Assembly (NCBI GenBank): GCA_024699715.1
Contig: JANPRD010000002.1
Coordinates: forward strand, 1 to 64,000
DNA: 64,000 nucleotides
Origin: Candidatus Methanophagales archaeon
GTDB lineage: Archaea; Halobacteriota; Syntropharchaeia; Alkanophagales; Methanospirareceae
Reading direction: 5' to 3'
Shown: in pieces, positions 27,860 to 37,832 of the stretch
Layout: every line of letters starts with the position of its first letter
Numbering within the stretch: the first letter of the stretch is position 1
Position numbers and translations under genes: made by a program
Notes under the pieces: generated by a model
Told to the model about the DNA's origin: nothing
The model's input: only the letters and a program-made list of their open reading frames with translations
Database searches by the model: none

Positions 27860-28078
27860 CCACCCATCTGAGATGGGTGGAGGAATTGCGATAACTTTAA
27901 ATACCTTTTTGCTCAAATAATATTAAGCCTAGCTGGAAGGTTTCCAGCGATGAGGCTTTGAGGCTGGATGGCTCTGAGGCGAAGTCCTCAGGGCTATGGG
28001 CTGCGTAAACCAGCCCTTGCCTGAGCTCCAGCCACGATGAGGGCATAAAGCCACCCATTTTAATGGGTGGTAGTTTAC
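27860..28078 (+). mobile_element. Hairpin-ended short element, probable IS200/IS605-derived (no transposase)
   Basis: Two closely similar palindromes bound this segment. CCACCCATCT-G-AGATGGGTGG is at 27860-27880 and CCACCCATT-TT-AATGGGTGG at 28051-28070. The right one is followed by TAGTTTAC, resembling the right ends of archaeal IS605-family elements, which end a few bases after a hairpin. The ~170 nt between them code for no protein and fold well. Matching subterminal palindromes without terminal inverted repeats suggest a non-autonomous derivative of the IS605/TnpB type. The exact left boundary and target sequence are not clear. Confidence 0.5.
27925..28078 (+). ncRNA. Structured RNA inside the hairpin-ended element (omega-RNA-like?)
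   Basis: A TATA-like CTTTAAATAC (27895-27904) would start transcription near 27925. The following sequence forms a chain of stems. GCTGGAA/TTCCAGC is at 27932-27948. GCTCTGAGG/CCTCAGGGC is around 27971-27993 with a 6-nt loop. GGGCTG/CAGCCC is at 27998-28016, and the terminal 9-bp hairpin at 28051-28070. Such a chain ending in the right-end hairpin is what a TnpB guide (omega) RNA looks like, but no tnpB is present. An independent small RNA is equally possible. The same AT-rich box could also serve the CitG-like gene in the other direction. Confidence 0.45.
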
Positions 28079-28105
28079 GTGGGCGGAGTGCCGATGGCGC
28101 ATGTG

Positions 28106-28115
28106 TTTAAATTTT
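28106..28115 (+). promoter_or_regulatory. TATA box for the AcnX small subunit-taw1 operon
   Basis: TTTAAATTTT is centred 25 nt upstream of the GTG at 28135. That spacing puts the transcript start on the start codon, so the mRNA may be leaderless. Confidence 0.5.
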
Positions 28116-28134
28116 ATTTTTTCTCTTTGCCTTT

Positions 28135-28545
28135 GTGCTAATAATAGTGAGTAAAGTAAGGCTCTGCGGGAGGCGTGTCGTGGGGGGTGTTGCAGAAGGA
28201 GAAGCTTTGGTCTCTGCGTGCAAAATCTCATTTCTCGGCGGGATTGACCCCAAGACTGGCGTTGTAGTAGACCCTTCGCTTGACATTTTCGGAGAAAGCG
28301 TTGCGGGAAAAGTCCTCGTATTTGAGGGCGGAAAAGGCTCCACCGTCGGCTCTTATGTCATTTACCAGTTGAAGAAGCACCGAAAGAGTCCAGTGGCGTT
28401 TGTCGTTCGGCGAGCAGACACAATCGTTGCGGTGGGTGCGATAATTGCGGAGATTCCGACGGTTGAGTTGCCTCACGGCGAAATAAAGAGTGGGGAGGAG
28501 GTGCTTGTGAATGGAACGGAGGGTTTTGTTGAATTACGACGCTGA
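28135..28545 (+). CDS. AcnX small subunit (DUF126), probable phosphomevalonate dehydratase small subunit
   Basis: The 136 residues match the swivelling small subunit of aconitase X: GRRVVGGVAEGEALVSACKISFLGGIDPKTG, then VLVFEGGKGSTVGSYV and the VELPHGEIKSGEEVLVNGTEG end. In archaea this protein, with the DUF521 large subunit, dehydrates mevalonate 5-phosphate in isoprenoid synthesis. The large subunit is not in the window. The start may be GTG 28135 (leaderless) or GTG 28147. The 3' end overlaps taw1 by 35 nt. Confidence 0.87.
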   Translation: MLIIVSKVRLCGRRVVGGVAEGEALVSACKISFLGGIDPKTGVVVDPSLDIFGESVAGKVLVFEGGKGSTVGSYVIYQLKKHRKSPVAFVVRRADTIVAVGAIIAEIPTVELPHGEIKSGEEVLVNGTEGFVELRR

Positions 28546-29623
28546 AACGATGAGAACGCTTGAGAAGCAGGGCTACCATTTCGTAGGAAAGCACAGACAC
28601 AGTGCGGTGAAGTCATGCCTCTGGCTGAAGAAGGCGCTGCGGGGCGAAGGACGCTGCTACAAGGGAAAATTCTACGGGATTGCTTCGCACAGATGCGTTC
28701 AAATGACGCCTTCCATTTTTTGCAACCAGAGATGCGTTCATTGCTGGCGTCCAATTGAATTCTTCAATATTCACGAAAGAGCGGGTGAGAAATTGGAAGA
28801 AATTACGGCGGAAATAGCATGGGACAGCCCTTCAGAAGTGGCGAATGCATGCATAGAAGAGCAAAAACGCCTCGTCTCAGGATACAAAGGCTTCAAAAGG
28901 ACAACTGAAAAAATGTTTGAAGAGGCGATGTCGCCGAAGCATGTCGCAATCTCGCTTGTCGGAGAGCCGACGCTCTACCCTTACTTGCGTGAGTTAATTG
29001 AGGAATTTCACCGCCTCCGCTGCACGACTTTTGTCGTGACGAACGGCACGCATCCTGAAGTTTTGCGCAGAATAAATCCAACGCAGTTGTATCTCTCGCT
29101 GAATGCTCCAAACGAGGAAATCTACAAGAAGATTTCGGGGGCAAATTTCTGGGAAAGAATACTTGAGTCGCTTGAAGTCTTGCGTGAGAAGGGGGGATTT
29201 GAGCGTGAGACTGCGGAAAAAATTGTGAGAAAGGAGGAGGAAGTGGGGGAAGATGCGAGAAGAACAAGAACAGTTGTGAGAATAACATGCATAAATGGAT
29301 TGAATATGGTGCATCCGGAGAAATATGCGGAATTGATTGCGGAGGCGATGCCTGACTTTGTTGAAGTTAAGGCATATATGCATCTCGGATTCTCAAGGAA
29401 AAGACTGAAAAGGGATGCAATGCCCTCACATGCCCTCGTTAAGGCATTTGCAGAGAAAATTGTAGATGCTTTGAGGCAAAAAGAAGAGATAAAATACAAA
29501 ATTGTGGATGAATCTGAAATAAGCAGGGTCGTCCTCATTTCTTCAGGCAAAGAAGAAAGATTTTTGCGAGGTGCGGAGCAGGGGGATTTGATAAATTCAA
29601 CCTCAATAGAGCATCATAAATGA
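28511..29623 (+). CDS. taw1: 4-demethylwyosine synthase (radical SAM, tRNA-Phe)
   Basis: Builds the tricyclic base at position 37 of tRNA-Phe from m1G and pyruvate. Radical SAM cluster motif CNQRCVHC (CxxxCxxC) lies at about 75-82, after the family N-terminus YHFVGKHRHSAVKSCLWLKK. HVAISLVGEPTLYPYL and TNGTHPEVL follow, and VEVKAYMHLGFSRKRL is the Taw1/TYW1 end. 370 residues is normal. It overlaps the AcnX small-subunit gene, so co-translation is likely. Confidence 0.93.
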   Translation: MERRVLLNYDAETMRTLEKQGYHFVGKHRHSAVKSCLWLKKALRGEGRCYKGKFYGIASHRCVQMTPSIFCNQRCVHCWRPIEFFNIHERAGEKLEEITAEIAWDSPSEVANACIEEQKRLVSGYKGFKRTTEKMFEEAMSPKHVAISLVGEPTLYPYLRELIEEFHRLRCTTFVVTNGTHPEVLRRINPTQLYLSLNAPNEEIYKKISGANFWERILESLEVLREKGGFERETAEKIVRKEEEVGEDARRTRTVVRITCINGLNMVHPEKYAELIAEAMPDFVEVKAYMHLGFSRKRLKRDAMPSHALVKAFAEKIVDALRQKEEIKYKIVDESEISRVVLISSGKEERFLRGAEQGDLINSTSIEHHK

Positions 29624-29624
29624 T

Positions 29625-29954
29625 TTATTTTAACTCCACATGTTCAAGGTGAGCCTCTCCTCTTGGTGTAAGCATGTAGAACTTCTTCCCGTTTTCTTCA
29701 ATACTTTCAACAAATAAGGCTTGCTCAAGCAAACCCAAGTGCATCTTCGCCTGCGTATCAGTGAGATTGAACCTCTCCTTTATCTCTTCAAAGCTTTTTT
29801 TGCTGCCAACTCCAATGAATTTTATAATCTCCCTTCTTATTCTATTTTGCAAGGCGATTAAACGCATTCTGTGGTCTTCAGTCGGCTCTCTCAACTTCCC
29901 CTCCTTCTTCATTTTTTCAAGCCACTCCTGCATTCTCATGTCTCCCTCCATCAT
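29625..29954 (-). CDS. Winged-helix transcriptional regulator (ArsR-like)
   Basis: A 109-residue basic protein. The segment from RREIIKFIGVGSKKSFEEIKERFNL to AKMHLGLLEQALFVESIEENGKKFYMLTPRGEAHL is a helix-turn-helix plus wing as in the ArsR/MarR group. No Cys metal site is seen. ATG 29954 follows GGAGGAAAGA. Its 3' end meets taw1 tail to tail with one base between. The target is unknown; the gene next upstream on the same strand is the NfeD protease. Confidence 0.75.
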   Translation of the reverse strand: MMEGDMRMQEWLEKMKKEGKLREPTEDHRMRLIALQNRIRREIIKFIGVGSKKSFEEIKERFNLTDTQAKMHLGLLEQALFVESIEENGKKFYMLTPRGEAHLEHVELK

Positions 29955-30019
29955 TCTTTCCTCCCTCCTTTCCTCCTTTTTTCGTTTTTCGTTCTGTTTT
30001 TTCCTGCTTTAAATTCAAG

Positions 30020-31428
30020 TTATTGCCTTTTCCTAACAAGCAATGTCAAGCCTTCACGCCCGACAATCTCAACGCTCTCTCCTTCGCTCACTTTTTCTCC
30101 ATTCACAGATTTAGCCTTCCAAATTTCGCCTCTCACCTTCACGAGACCGCCTTCCTCGTTTATTTCGGCAATGACCTTCGCAGTTCTTCCCATAAGCTCG
30201 CCGACCTTCGGTTTCTTTCTGCGTATGCGAATGATTTTTGCCGCTGCAAAGAGGAAGAATGCGGCGGATGCAACGCCAACGCCTACAACCGTCGTGAGAA
30301 ATCCCTCAAATAATCCTTCGCTGAACATGAAAGGCTCCTTAGGCAAGAGCAAAGCGCCGAGAACGAGGCAGATTGCTCCTCCCGTTGTGAGAATGCCAAA
30401 AGTTGGCGTGAGCGCCTCTGCAATAAAAAGGATGACCGCAAGCACAATCAGAAGGATGCCGAATGCGCTGACGCTGAAGAAGCCCATTCCGTAGAGGGCG
30501 AGAACCACGCAGATTGCACCGACCATCTCAGGCACATAAGTCTCAGGCGACATGAAGCCGAAAATGAGACCGTAGATGCCGACGATTAAAAGGATGACCG
30601 CTATTTGCGGATTGCTCAACACTTCCAAAATGCGGGAACGCAAACTCTTCTCACGAAAATACAAAATCGCATCTTTTGTTTTCAAAGTGATGTTTTCTCC
30701 GCCGACTTTCACATTCATTCCGTCAATTTTACGCAAAAGTTCGCTCTCATCTGCCGCAACGATGTCAATTATGCCTCGCTTCAACGCCTCTTTCTCGCTC
30801 AAAACATCATTTTCCGTTACGAAACGCTCCGCTTGCGTCTCGTTGCGATTTCTTGCAGAAGCGACACTGCGGAAGTGAGCGGCGAAGAATTTTATTGTTT
30901 TTTCATCTGCCTTCTGAACGCCTTCCGCACCTATTACGACAGGCATCGCAGCTCCGACCGTTGTGCTTGGGGACATCGCCGCCAAATGCCCAGAAATCAA
31001 AATAAGAGAGCCTGCGGATGCACAGATTGCCCCTTCTGGTGCGACATAAGTCACGACTGGCACTTTTGCGTTCAAAATGCTCTCTGATGTCTTTAACATT
31101 GCATCCGCAAGACCCCCGGGCGTGTTTATTTCCACGAGAACCGCAGATGCTCCCTCCTTTTCAGCAGACTCAATGCCTTCCGAGATGTCAAGGTAAGTGC
31201 CTTCTGTTATTTCTCCCTCTATTTTCAGCACGAAAACGACAGGTCGCTCGCCCGCTGCTGATGCGGATGCTGATGCGCGATGCGATGCGACAGCGACGGC
31301 GGTGAATGCGGTGCTCCTACTGCTGCAATGTTGAGAGGCGTGAGAACAGAAGAAAGCAGAAAGAGGGCGAGAAGAAAAGGCAAAAAAGCAGGCACAGCAG
31401 CAGACACAACAGCGAGACCCCTCCTCAT
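30020..31428 (-). CDS. nfeD: NfeD-type membrane serine protease (ClpP class), frame break near 31300
   Basis: Membrane-bound ClpP-class protease fused to NfeD, usually paired with stomatin. From 31231: MLKIEGEITEGTYLDISEGI, INTPGGLADAM, then ASAGSLILISGHLAAMSPST with the catalytic Ser. Four or five transmembrane helices (about 205-325) and a C-terminal OB-fold NfeD domain follow. The signal peptide is in another frame: MRRGLAVVSAAVPAFLPFLL from 31428. Joining it to TAFTAVAVASHRASASASAA requires one missing base between about 31250 and 31330. The upstream frame is intact up to that point, so a sequencing indel is plausible. No stomatin gene is adjacent. Confidence 0.85.
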
Positions 31429-31440
31429 TTCAACCGCACA

Positions 31441-31448
31441 ATATTTAA
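31441..31448 (+). promoter_or_regulatory. TATA box of tRNA-Gln
   Basis: ATATTTAA lies 26-33 nt before the first base of the tRNA, the normal distance for an archaeal tRNA promoter. Confidence 0.55.
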
Positions 31449-31473
31449 TTTCCGTGAATAAAGTAAAGGGTGA

Positions 31474-31546
31474 AGTCCCGTGGTGTAGTGGTCAAGCATG
31501 CAGGCCTTTGGAGCCTGCGACGGCGGTTCGAATCCGCCCGGGACTA
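31474..31546 (+). tRNA. tRNA-Gln (TTG)
   Basis: Acceptor AGTCCCG (31474-31480) pairs with CGGGACT (31539-31545); the discriminator is A. Anticodon arm CAGGC-CTTTGGA-GCCTG gives anticodon TTG. T arm GGCGG-TTCGAAT-CCGCC is perfect. No intron, and the CCA end is not encoded. 73 nt. Confidence 0.93.
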
Positions 31547-31752
31547 CTCAGGGGAAAAATTTCCTGCAAGCTCTCTTTCTCCCTCAAAGTATAGCGTCGG
31601 CTCTCTTACGCATAATCTTCTTTTTCCCTAAACCCAAATTTTTTTAAAGGAGGGAACAAAATTGTCGGTGTGGAGACGACTGCAATAACGGAAGGTGTGC
31701 TTGCGCTCGTCTTTCGGGAGGTATCAGGAAAGGGAATTGGAAGTAGCTGAAA

Positions 31753-33975
31753 GTGAGAGAGTATTTTTCATCAGGGATCATGAAAAGAGACAATAATCTA
31801 TTCCAGGGGGAAGAGGAATTTCAAAAGTTCTTGAAGAACTCCATTATACAATACATTAAACTGAAATTTCAGAACAAGAAGGGGTTAATTTCATTTATTG
31901 AAAACAAGTTAGATATAAAAATCCCAAAAACTGCAAACTATACCAAGATTACTGATATTCTAAAGGAAAAATCTAAAGATTTTTACACTGACGTGTTAAA
32001 AGTACATTCTCCTCTTGAAATTGCTCACCTTTATTCATTCTATAGGATGTTAATCAACATTTTTTGGGAAACTACTTGGATAAAAACTTTCTCACCATTT
32101 TATAAATTCCTATTCAATGAAGAACCCGAAATAAAGAATAGGTCTGACCAAAGGAAGTATGCTGCGAAAATAATAACAGAATTCGGACAGCAAGAACTCC
32201 AAGAAAAATGGATTGAGTATTCATCTGAGCCCTTTCCTTTCCTTTTCAGAGAAACAACAACCCCAGTCATTCATTACGAACATCTTACTATCGGACCTCT
32301 GGGTTTCTTATTTTCTTTACACTACAGAGGAAAAGAAATATTTGGAAGTTACGAGCCTGTGTTGTCAATTTTGGTTAATACTACACCTACGGGGGAGGAT
32401 ATATTCGATTGGGAAGAAACAGATGCGTTTAAAGTTTTCTCAGATATATTAAAGGAACTGAATAGGAAAATTAATGAAGTTACCTCAAGCTATCCTTCAT
32501 ATGCAAATTACTTGAAATCAATCGGATTTGAATTCTCTTATTCCGAATGGAAAAACCAACTTCGTGACTTCGTAAAAGACTTCGTAAAACTCTTTAAAAA
32601 TCAGATTAAAGAGGATAGGATACCTCCAATGATGTTCCATCAAATGGTTCAACTCACTGCGATGTTCTTCACAGATGAAGAGATTATAGATTTGCTTAAC
32701 AGACTATTAGCGGAAGAGAAGCTAATCGTCAAATCAGAAACGGAAATAGAAGATTTAAAGATAACGGAAGGAGGAATAATAAAAAGACCAAAAAGTTGGC
32801 TTGCAAGACCTGCATTTGAATTAGCGAGTGATATAGCATCAATTAAATCTAAAAAGGAATTTAGAGATCTATTAACCGATGTTCTAGAAAATGGAACTAT
32901 AAAATATTTGGAGCAGGTATATGATAAAGACTTTGAAACTTTTAGACGCATTTGCATTAAAAAGAAGCTCCACAAGCTCGCATCGTTGGAAAAATGCCTA
33001 TTCCGAAGGAGAAAGCGATAAGGTTAGTATTGGAGAGTTACGGTCTCAGAACACCTTCAACACTCGCCTTTAAAAATTAGAGAGGAAATTAATTCGTATA
33101 TTCAAGAAGTTCAAAAATTTGAAGGAGAATATAGAACCAGAACTATGGGAGAGCGGGAACTAATAAGGAAAATTATTGATTTACTCAGAGATGGAAGAAT
33201 GTATTTTGAGAGAATTCTAAAAGAATGGGTTTTTATTATAATTTCACTCATACTTCATTATGAGGATTCCATGGCAAGAGGGTTATCTGCCGACACTTTT
33301 ATCCTTGATAGACCAATATTTTATATTTGGTATGATATAGAACGAGAATTGAATGAAATAAAGAAAAAATACAAAGAATTCTTGAGAAAAACTTACTTCG
33401 GAGTTTAACATCTCTGGCGATTTAAGAATTAAGATAGATAATTATATCAAAAAAGAGAGAATTGAATTTACTCTTGGTGATTGGCTCTCTCTTCTACAAT
33501 TATCAGTGAGATATGCAGATGAAAATCTATCCAATAGATTTTGGAGTGCCTTACCCGCTCATTTTTATAAGAATGCACAGGAATCTATCTCAGAAATAGA
33601 AAGCTTCCTTAATGAAGGAGGAGCATTGAAATTGTTAAATTTAGCAAGCCATGAGAGGGCAATGAGAGAATTTCAAGAGAATATACGAAGCTAGGCAAGA
33701 AGCGTTAAACATGCTTCCAAAGGTAAGAGAAGAATATCCTCTCAGAATTACAAAGGCTACCAGAGTTGGTCATTATAACAAAAGAGGTTACTGACGGACA
33801 GACAGGATTAAAATACTATGAAGCCAGACTTACAACTAATAAAAGTATAAAGATTTATGGAACACAATTCGTTGGACTAAATTTTCCTTATTATCTTATT
33901 CCTAGATTTGAGAAGGAAGAAGACATAGCAACTTACCCTATAATTATTACTAATTTGACGGATAATGTGTTTTAA
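31753..33975 (+). pseudogene. Unknown large protein of AT-rich island, split by several frame shifts
   Basis: Not recognised. The first piece (31753-33021, 422 residues) is hydrophilic and helical, with Lys, Glu, Phe and Ile dominating. Past about 33000 similar sequence continues in other frames: MPIPKEKAIRLVLESYGLR, then 33145-33408, 33506-33694 and 33766-33975. No piece has a membrane segment or known motif. The style is constant, so this was probably one gene of about 740 codons, or two, with four or more indels. Base composition (around 35% GC) and codon use differ sharply from the flanking genes, indicating transfer. A duplicated palindrome lies just after it (34062-34147). Possibly a defence protein, but nothing in the sequence shows that. 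Confidence 0.5.
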
Positions 33976-34061
33976 AGTCCTAAAGAGCTTTGAGTATGAT
34001 TAAAGAAGTCCTCCGGAAAACTCTAGGTGCTTCCTACCTTGCCCATCAGGTCACTTAATAG

Positions 34062-34147
34062 GGTGATATGTGGCTCGCTATCTGCTAGAACCAAATTTGC
34101 TCCACTTACGCTCCGCAAACTTCAGATATCCGCCAGCATTATACACC
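34062..34147. repeat. Long imperfect palindrome at the end of the AT-rich island (attC-like)
   Basis: Outer arms GGTGATATGTGGC and GCCAGCATTATACACC pair with unpaired bases left over. The inner arm TATCTG (34079-34084) pairs with CAGATA (34123-34128). The segment CAAACTTCAGATAT is nearly identical to one in the palindrome at 59952-60042, and the ATTATACxCC end recurs at 57746 and 58309. Clear GTTRRRY and RYYYAAC boxes were not found here. Confidence 0.45.
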
Positions 34148-34248
34148 ATCTTTAGTGCTTTCAAGGCGAAAATATTTTTATGTTGGGTATAATAAAAAGG
34201 AGATTAACCACTATTCATCTAATTCCACTCCTTTAAACAACTCAACAC

Positions 34249-35784
34249 TCACGCCGATGCAGCCTCTTCAAAGCGTTTCACGAGGAATTCCCTGCTCAAT
34301 GATGCGAGTAGCCAACCTGCTCTGGGTCCTGAATCCTTGCCGAGCAGAGCGAGGTAAACTGCCTTGAAGACATCCTTCGCAGGAATGCCGACGGCTGAGG
34401 CGACATCGTAAATCTTGTTGTGGTATTCTTCCGCAGTTTGCACTTTTCCCGCTCTTATTTCAGATGCGAGCATTTTCAACGCATTCTTCTGCCCTTCAGT
34501 GAGCGAAACTGCGGGCAACGCATGCTGAACCTCAAACTTCGCCGTCTCGGGTGCAAACTTACGCAGCCAGTTGGATGCGTATTCCGCCTTGCGACGAATC
34601 TCCTCAATCTCCTCCTCTTCTCCAGTGAGGGCGTAGCCACTGCGTTTTATCACTTTTAGCAGTTCGTTGAAGTCGTTCCTTGCGACCTGAACAAGCGTTA
34701 CGAAGTGTCTGAAAGGAATTTGAGCAGCGATTCCTTTTCCGATTGGAGCGACCTCTCGCTCATATTCATCCACGAGATTCACAAGGAGAGCGGGGTCAAA
34801 CTCAATATGCCTCATCGGTCTCTTCCTCAACAAAAGAAACTTCAAAACCTCTGGCGGAACGACATCAAGCATCTCGCCCACTGGAATGTTCGTTCCTCTT
34901 GAGGATGACATTGCCTCCACTTTACCATCAACTCTAAGCAAAACATGCTCAAACGGTATGGGGAACGGCGCCTCGTATTCGTAAATCTCCTCAGAGATGC
35001 GCTTACCTGTGTCGTAAGAGCCACCTGCGGATGCATGGTCCTTTCCGAAAGGCTCAACCGTCACGCTTAAAATCTTCCAGCGGGCTGCCCAGTCCACTCG
35101 CCAAGTGAGCTTTCCGCCTCCCCTGAAATCTGCGAAACCCTCGCAACCGCACTCACATTTATACCGCACACGCTCCCCCTTTAAGTCGTATTTCAAGACG
35201 GTTGTGGTGTTCATGCGACCACATTCAGCACAAATGGCATTGAAAGGCGACCAATTCGGTGGAAGTTCTCTCCCCGTAACCTCCTTTATTATATTAATAA
35301 TCCTTTTTCTGTGCGAGAGTGCCTGCTTTATCGCCTCAACATACATCCCTTTCTTATACATTTCATCCGCTTTGAACACTTTCATCTCAATTCCCAAGCG
35401 TTCAACCGCTTCAAGAAATGGAAGGAGAAAATGCTCCGCATAGGAGGCATGGCATCCCTCCGGGTCTGGAATCTCCGAAAGCGGCTTGCCGACATGCTCC
35501 TCAAATTCCTTCCGCAAGAAAGGGTAGAGCCTGCGCAAAGGGTCAAAAGTGTCCGCAACATAAATTAATTCCGCTTCCGCACCTCGCTCCCGCAGGGCAT
35601 TGCACACCGCATCCGCAATCAAAGTCTCACGCAAGTTCCCGATGTGAATTGCTCCCGAAGGCGTTATTCCCGTTGCGACTACTTGCCTCTCCGCCCCACG
35701 CTTCCGTTTCAAAATTTCATCTGCGATTTCGTCCCACCACATTTCGCCTTCCCGCCCTTCCACTTCTTTTATTTCCGCTCTCAC
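34249..35784 (-). CDS. lysS: Lysyl-tRNA synthetase, class I
   Basis: Archaeal class I LysRS of 511 residues. The HIGH motif is GAIHIGNLRETLIADAV and the KMSKS-equivalent is MSSSRGTNIPVGEML. Also EVDW-like WRVDWAARWKILSVTVEPFGKDHASAGGS, and a zinc-site CAECGR...KCECGC. The C-terminal helical anticodon-binding domain ends at 34249, just inside the boundary of the AT-rich island. It leads a minus-strand tract into which the MinD-type genes feed from upstream. Confidence 0.95.
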   Translation of the reverse strand: MRAEIKEVEGREGEMWWDEIADEILKRKRGAERQVVATGITPSGAIHIGNLRETLIADAVCNALRERGAEAELIYVADTFDPLRRLYPFLRKEFEEHVGKPLSEIPDPEGCHASYAEHFLLPFLEAVERLGIEMKVFKADEMYKKGMYVEAIKQALSHRKRIINIIKEVTGRELPPNWSPFNAICAECGRMNTTTVLKYDLKGERVRYKCECGCEGFADFRGGGKLTWRVDWAARWKILSVTVEPFGKDHASAGGSYDTGKRISEEIYEYEAPFPIPFEHVLLRVDGKVEAMSSSRGTNIPVGEMLDVVPPEVLKFLLLRKRPMRHIEFDPALLVNLVDEYEREVAPIGKGIAAQIPFRHFVTLVQVARNDFNELLKVIKRSGYALTGEEEEIEEIRRKAEYASNWLRKFAPETAKFEVQHALPAVSLTEGQKNALKMLASEIRAGKVQTAEEYHNKIYDVASAVGIPAKDVFKAVYLALLGKDSGPRAGWLLASLSREFLVKRFEEAASA

Positions 35785-35791
35785 TCATGCC

Positions 35792-36782
35792 TTACGCTCC
35801 AGTTTGCAAAATATGCTCAATCTTCTCCCACACTGCTTTTATTGCGACTGACGCCTCGCTTTCGCTGCGAAACGAAACAACAGGCTCGCATGCAGAGACC
35901 GCTTCAAGAACAGTTTCATCGTAAGGGATGCATCCGAGCATTTTCACGCCCTCTTCTGCGCAGAAACGCTCAATCTCAGCTGTGAGCTCTGCGTTCAAAT
36001 CGCTCTTGTTCACGCATACCACAGCATTCACGCCGAAGTGCCTCGCTACCGCAAGCACACGCTTCAGGTCATGCACTCCGCTCTTCGTCGGCTCAGCAAC
36101 GAGAACTGCAAGGTCAACGCCAGTTAGCGACGCAATCACGGGGCATCCAACGCCCGGAGGTCCATCTATCAAAACAATCTCGCTTTTCTCCGCAAGTGCA
36201 ATCTCAGACGCCCTCCGCCTCACCTCCGAGACGAGCTTTCCAGAGGCTTCTTCGCCTGCTTTCAGCGAGGCATGCACCATTTTCACCGTCTTCGCTCCTC
36301 CTCCGCCACATCTCACATCCGAAACAAATATTTCGCCTGAATCTTTTTCCGCAACGCTCAACGCATCCGCAGGACATACAAAAACGCAAACGCCACAACC
36401 CTCGCAGAAAATCTCCTGAATCTCGTATTCACACACCTTGCTCTCCTCTGGCTCACTACGCACCTCCTCTTCTCCTCCCTCCGCCTCCCATGCTCATGCC
36501 TCTGCGACTGCCTCTGCGACTTATCGCTCCGAACCTGCAGACTTCCTCGCAAGCACCGCAATTCACACACTTCTCAGCGTCAAGAACCGCAACCTTTGAG
36601 CCTTTAAAAACATTTCGCTCATTCAATCTCACGGGTTTGAGCAAAATATGCATGTTTGATGCCTCTACATCGCAGTCAGCAACAACTATTCTGTGCCTTT
36701 CTGACGCTAAAACCGCAAATGATGCTGCAATTGTCGTTTTTCCTGTCCCTCCTTTACCGCTCAACACAACTATTTGCTTCAT
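35792..36782 (-). CDS. MinD/Mrp-type P-loop ATPase with inserted ferredoxin domain (frame break near 36500)
   Basis: The N-terminal piece (36456-36782) has the deviant Walker A KGGTGKTTIAASFAVLA, then DCDVEASNMH and CVNCGACEEVCRFGAI. The second piece (to 35792) has CEGCGVCVFVCPADAL, the switch motif VLIDGPPGVGCPVIASL and a MinD-like C-terminus. The pieces meet in an Arg/Gly/Glu linker with a one-base shift around 36490-36530. Two cluster sites inside an ATPase is the layout of archaeal Mrp/NubP-like proteins found with NifX and IscU-type genes, as here. Probable role: Fe-S carrier or assembly ATPase. Paralogue of the next gene. Confidence 0.82.
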
Positions 36783-36839
36783 TTTGAGCGAAGGTGGAAA
36801 GAGGAATGGGGAAATGAGGGGAAAGAAGTGAGAGTGTTG

Positions 36840-37757
36840 TTAAGAGTGGCGGAGTCGCTCGCAAATTTTCTCAAACATTTCGGTGAATTTCGGCTGCCAC
36901 TCATTCATTTCAAGCACAAACGGTATTCCTTTCGCATAAAGCTCTGCAATTCGCCTCTCGTGAGGTATTTCAAGCAGGATTTCAATATCTTCCCGCTCGC
37001 AGTATTCGTGAATTTGTGATTTTTCAGTGCTTACGACACCTGAACGGTTCAAAACTACGCCGAATGGAATTTTCAAATCACGCAAGACATCCACCATTAG
37101 ATTCAAGTCGTGGCGTCCGAAGGGCGTCGGCTCTGAAACGAGAATGCAGTAGTCGCTTCCAAAAACGGAATGAACAACCGGGCAGGAAGTCCCCGGAGGA
37201 GCGTCAATCACCACAATGGACGAGGATTTCAGTGCGTTCAATGCATCCTTCACCGCTCTCACGACAGGCACAGGTGAAGGCTCTCCCAACCGAAGCTCGC
37301 CGAAAACAATTTCAATATTTGCGTCGCTCACGCCTTCCGCCACTGGCACTGTTGCTCTACCCCGTTTCACGATGCCGACCTCACGATTTCGCTCTGAAAT
37401 CGCATTCCTCGGGCAGACAAGCATGCAACCCCCGCAACCATGGCAGAGTTCATTGAAAATCAGCACTTTACCTCGCATCTTTTCGGAAGGTCGCACCACA
37501 AACATGGCGTTGAACGCACAGAACTTTGAGCATTCACCGCAGAAATCGCATTTTGACTCGTCAACTGCTGGAACTTTCACGAAAACTTTCCGCTCCTCCT
37601 CCACCGAAGGCTTCAGAAAAATGTGTGCATTCGGCTCTTCAACATCACAGTCCAAAAAAAGAACGGGATTTCCTGCGAGTGCGAGTGAGATTGCGAGGTT
37701 CACCGCAACCGTCGTCTTGCCTGTTCCTCCCTTTCCGCTTGCAACCGAGAGAATCAT
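36840..37757 (-). CDS. MinD/Mrp-type P-loop ATPase with inserted 2[4Fe-4S] domain
   Basis: An intact 305-residue paralogue of the preceding gene. GKGGTGKTTVAVNLAISLA (deviant Walker A with the signature Lys) and FLDCDVEEPNAH come first. Two clusters, CDFCGECSKFCAFNA and CHGCGGCMLVCPRNA, follow, then VVIDAPPGTSCPVV. A tandem pair of such ATPases with dissimilar ferredoxin inserts is common in methanogens and sulfate reducers. They are thought to act in cluster assembly or sensing, but direct evidence is thin. About 57 nt separates the two genes. Confidence 0.88.
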   Translation of the reverse strand: MILSVASGKGGTGKTTVAVNLAISLALAGNPVLFLDCDVEEPNAHIFLKPSVEEERKVFVKVPAVDESKCDFCGECSKFCAFNAMFVVRPSEKMRGKVLIFNELCHGCGGCMLVCPRNAISERNREVGIVKRGRATVPVAEGVSDANIEIVFGELRLGEPSPVPVVRAVKDALNALKSSSIVVIDAPPGTSCPVVHSVFGSDYCILVSEPTPFGRHDLNLMVDVLRDLKIPFGVVLNRSGVVSTEKSQIHEYCEREDIEILLEIPHERRIAELYAKGIPFVLEMNEWQPKFTEMFEKICERLRHS

Positions 37758-37832
37758 GCTTCATGCCGATGTCAACGCACTACACAGGCATCAGCAGGCA
37801 TGCCCACTCGCTCACGCTGCTGCTACGCAGCA

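Noticed and set aside
31660-31752. Short frame starting near GTG 31670 (about 27 codons) before the AT-rich gene
   Set aside because: It has core-genome base style and might be the stub of an interrupted gene, but it is too short to identify.
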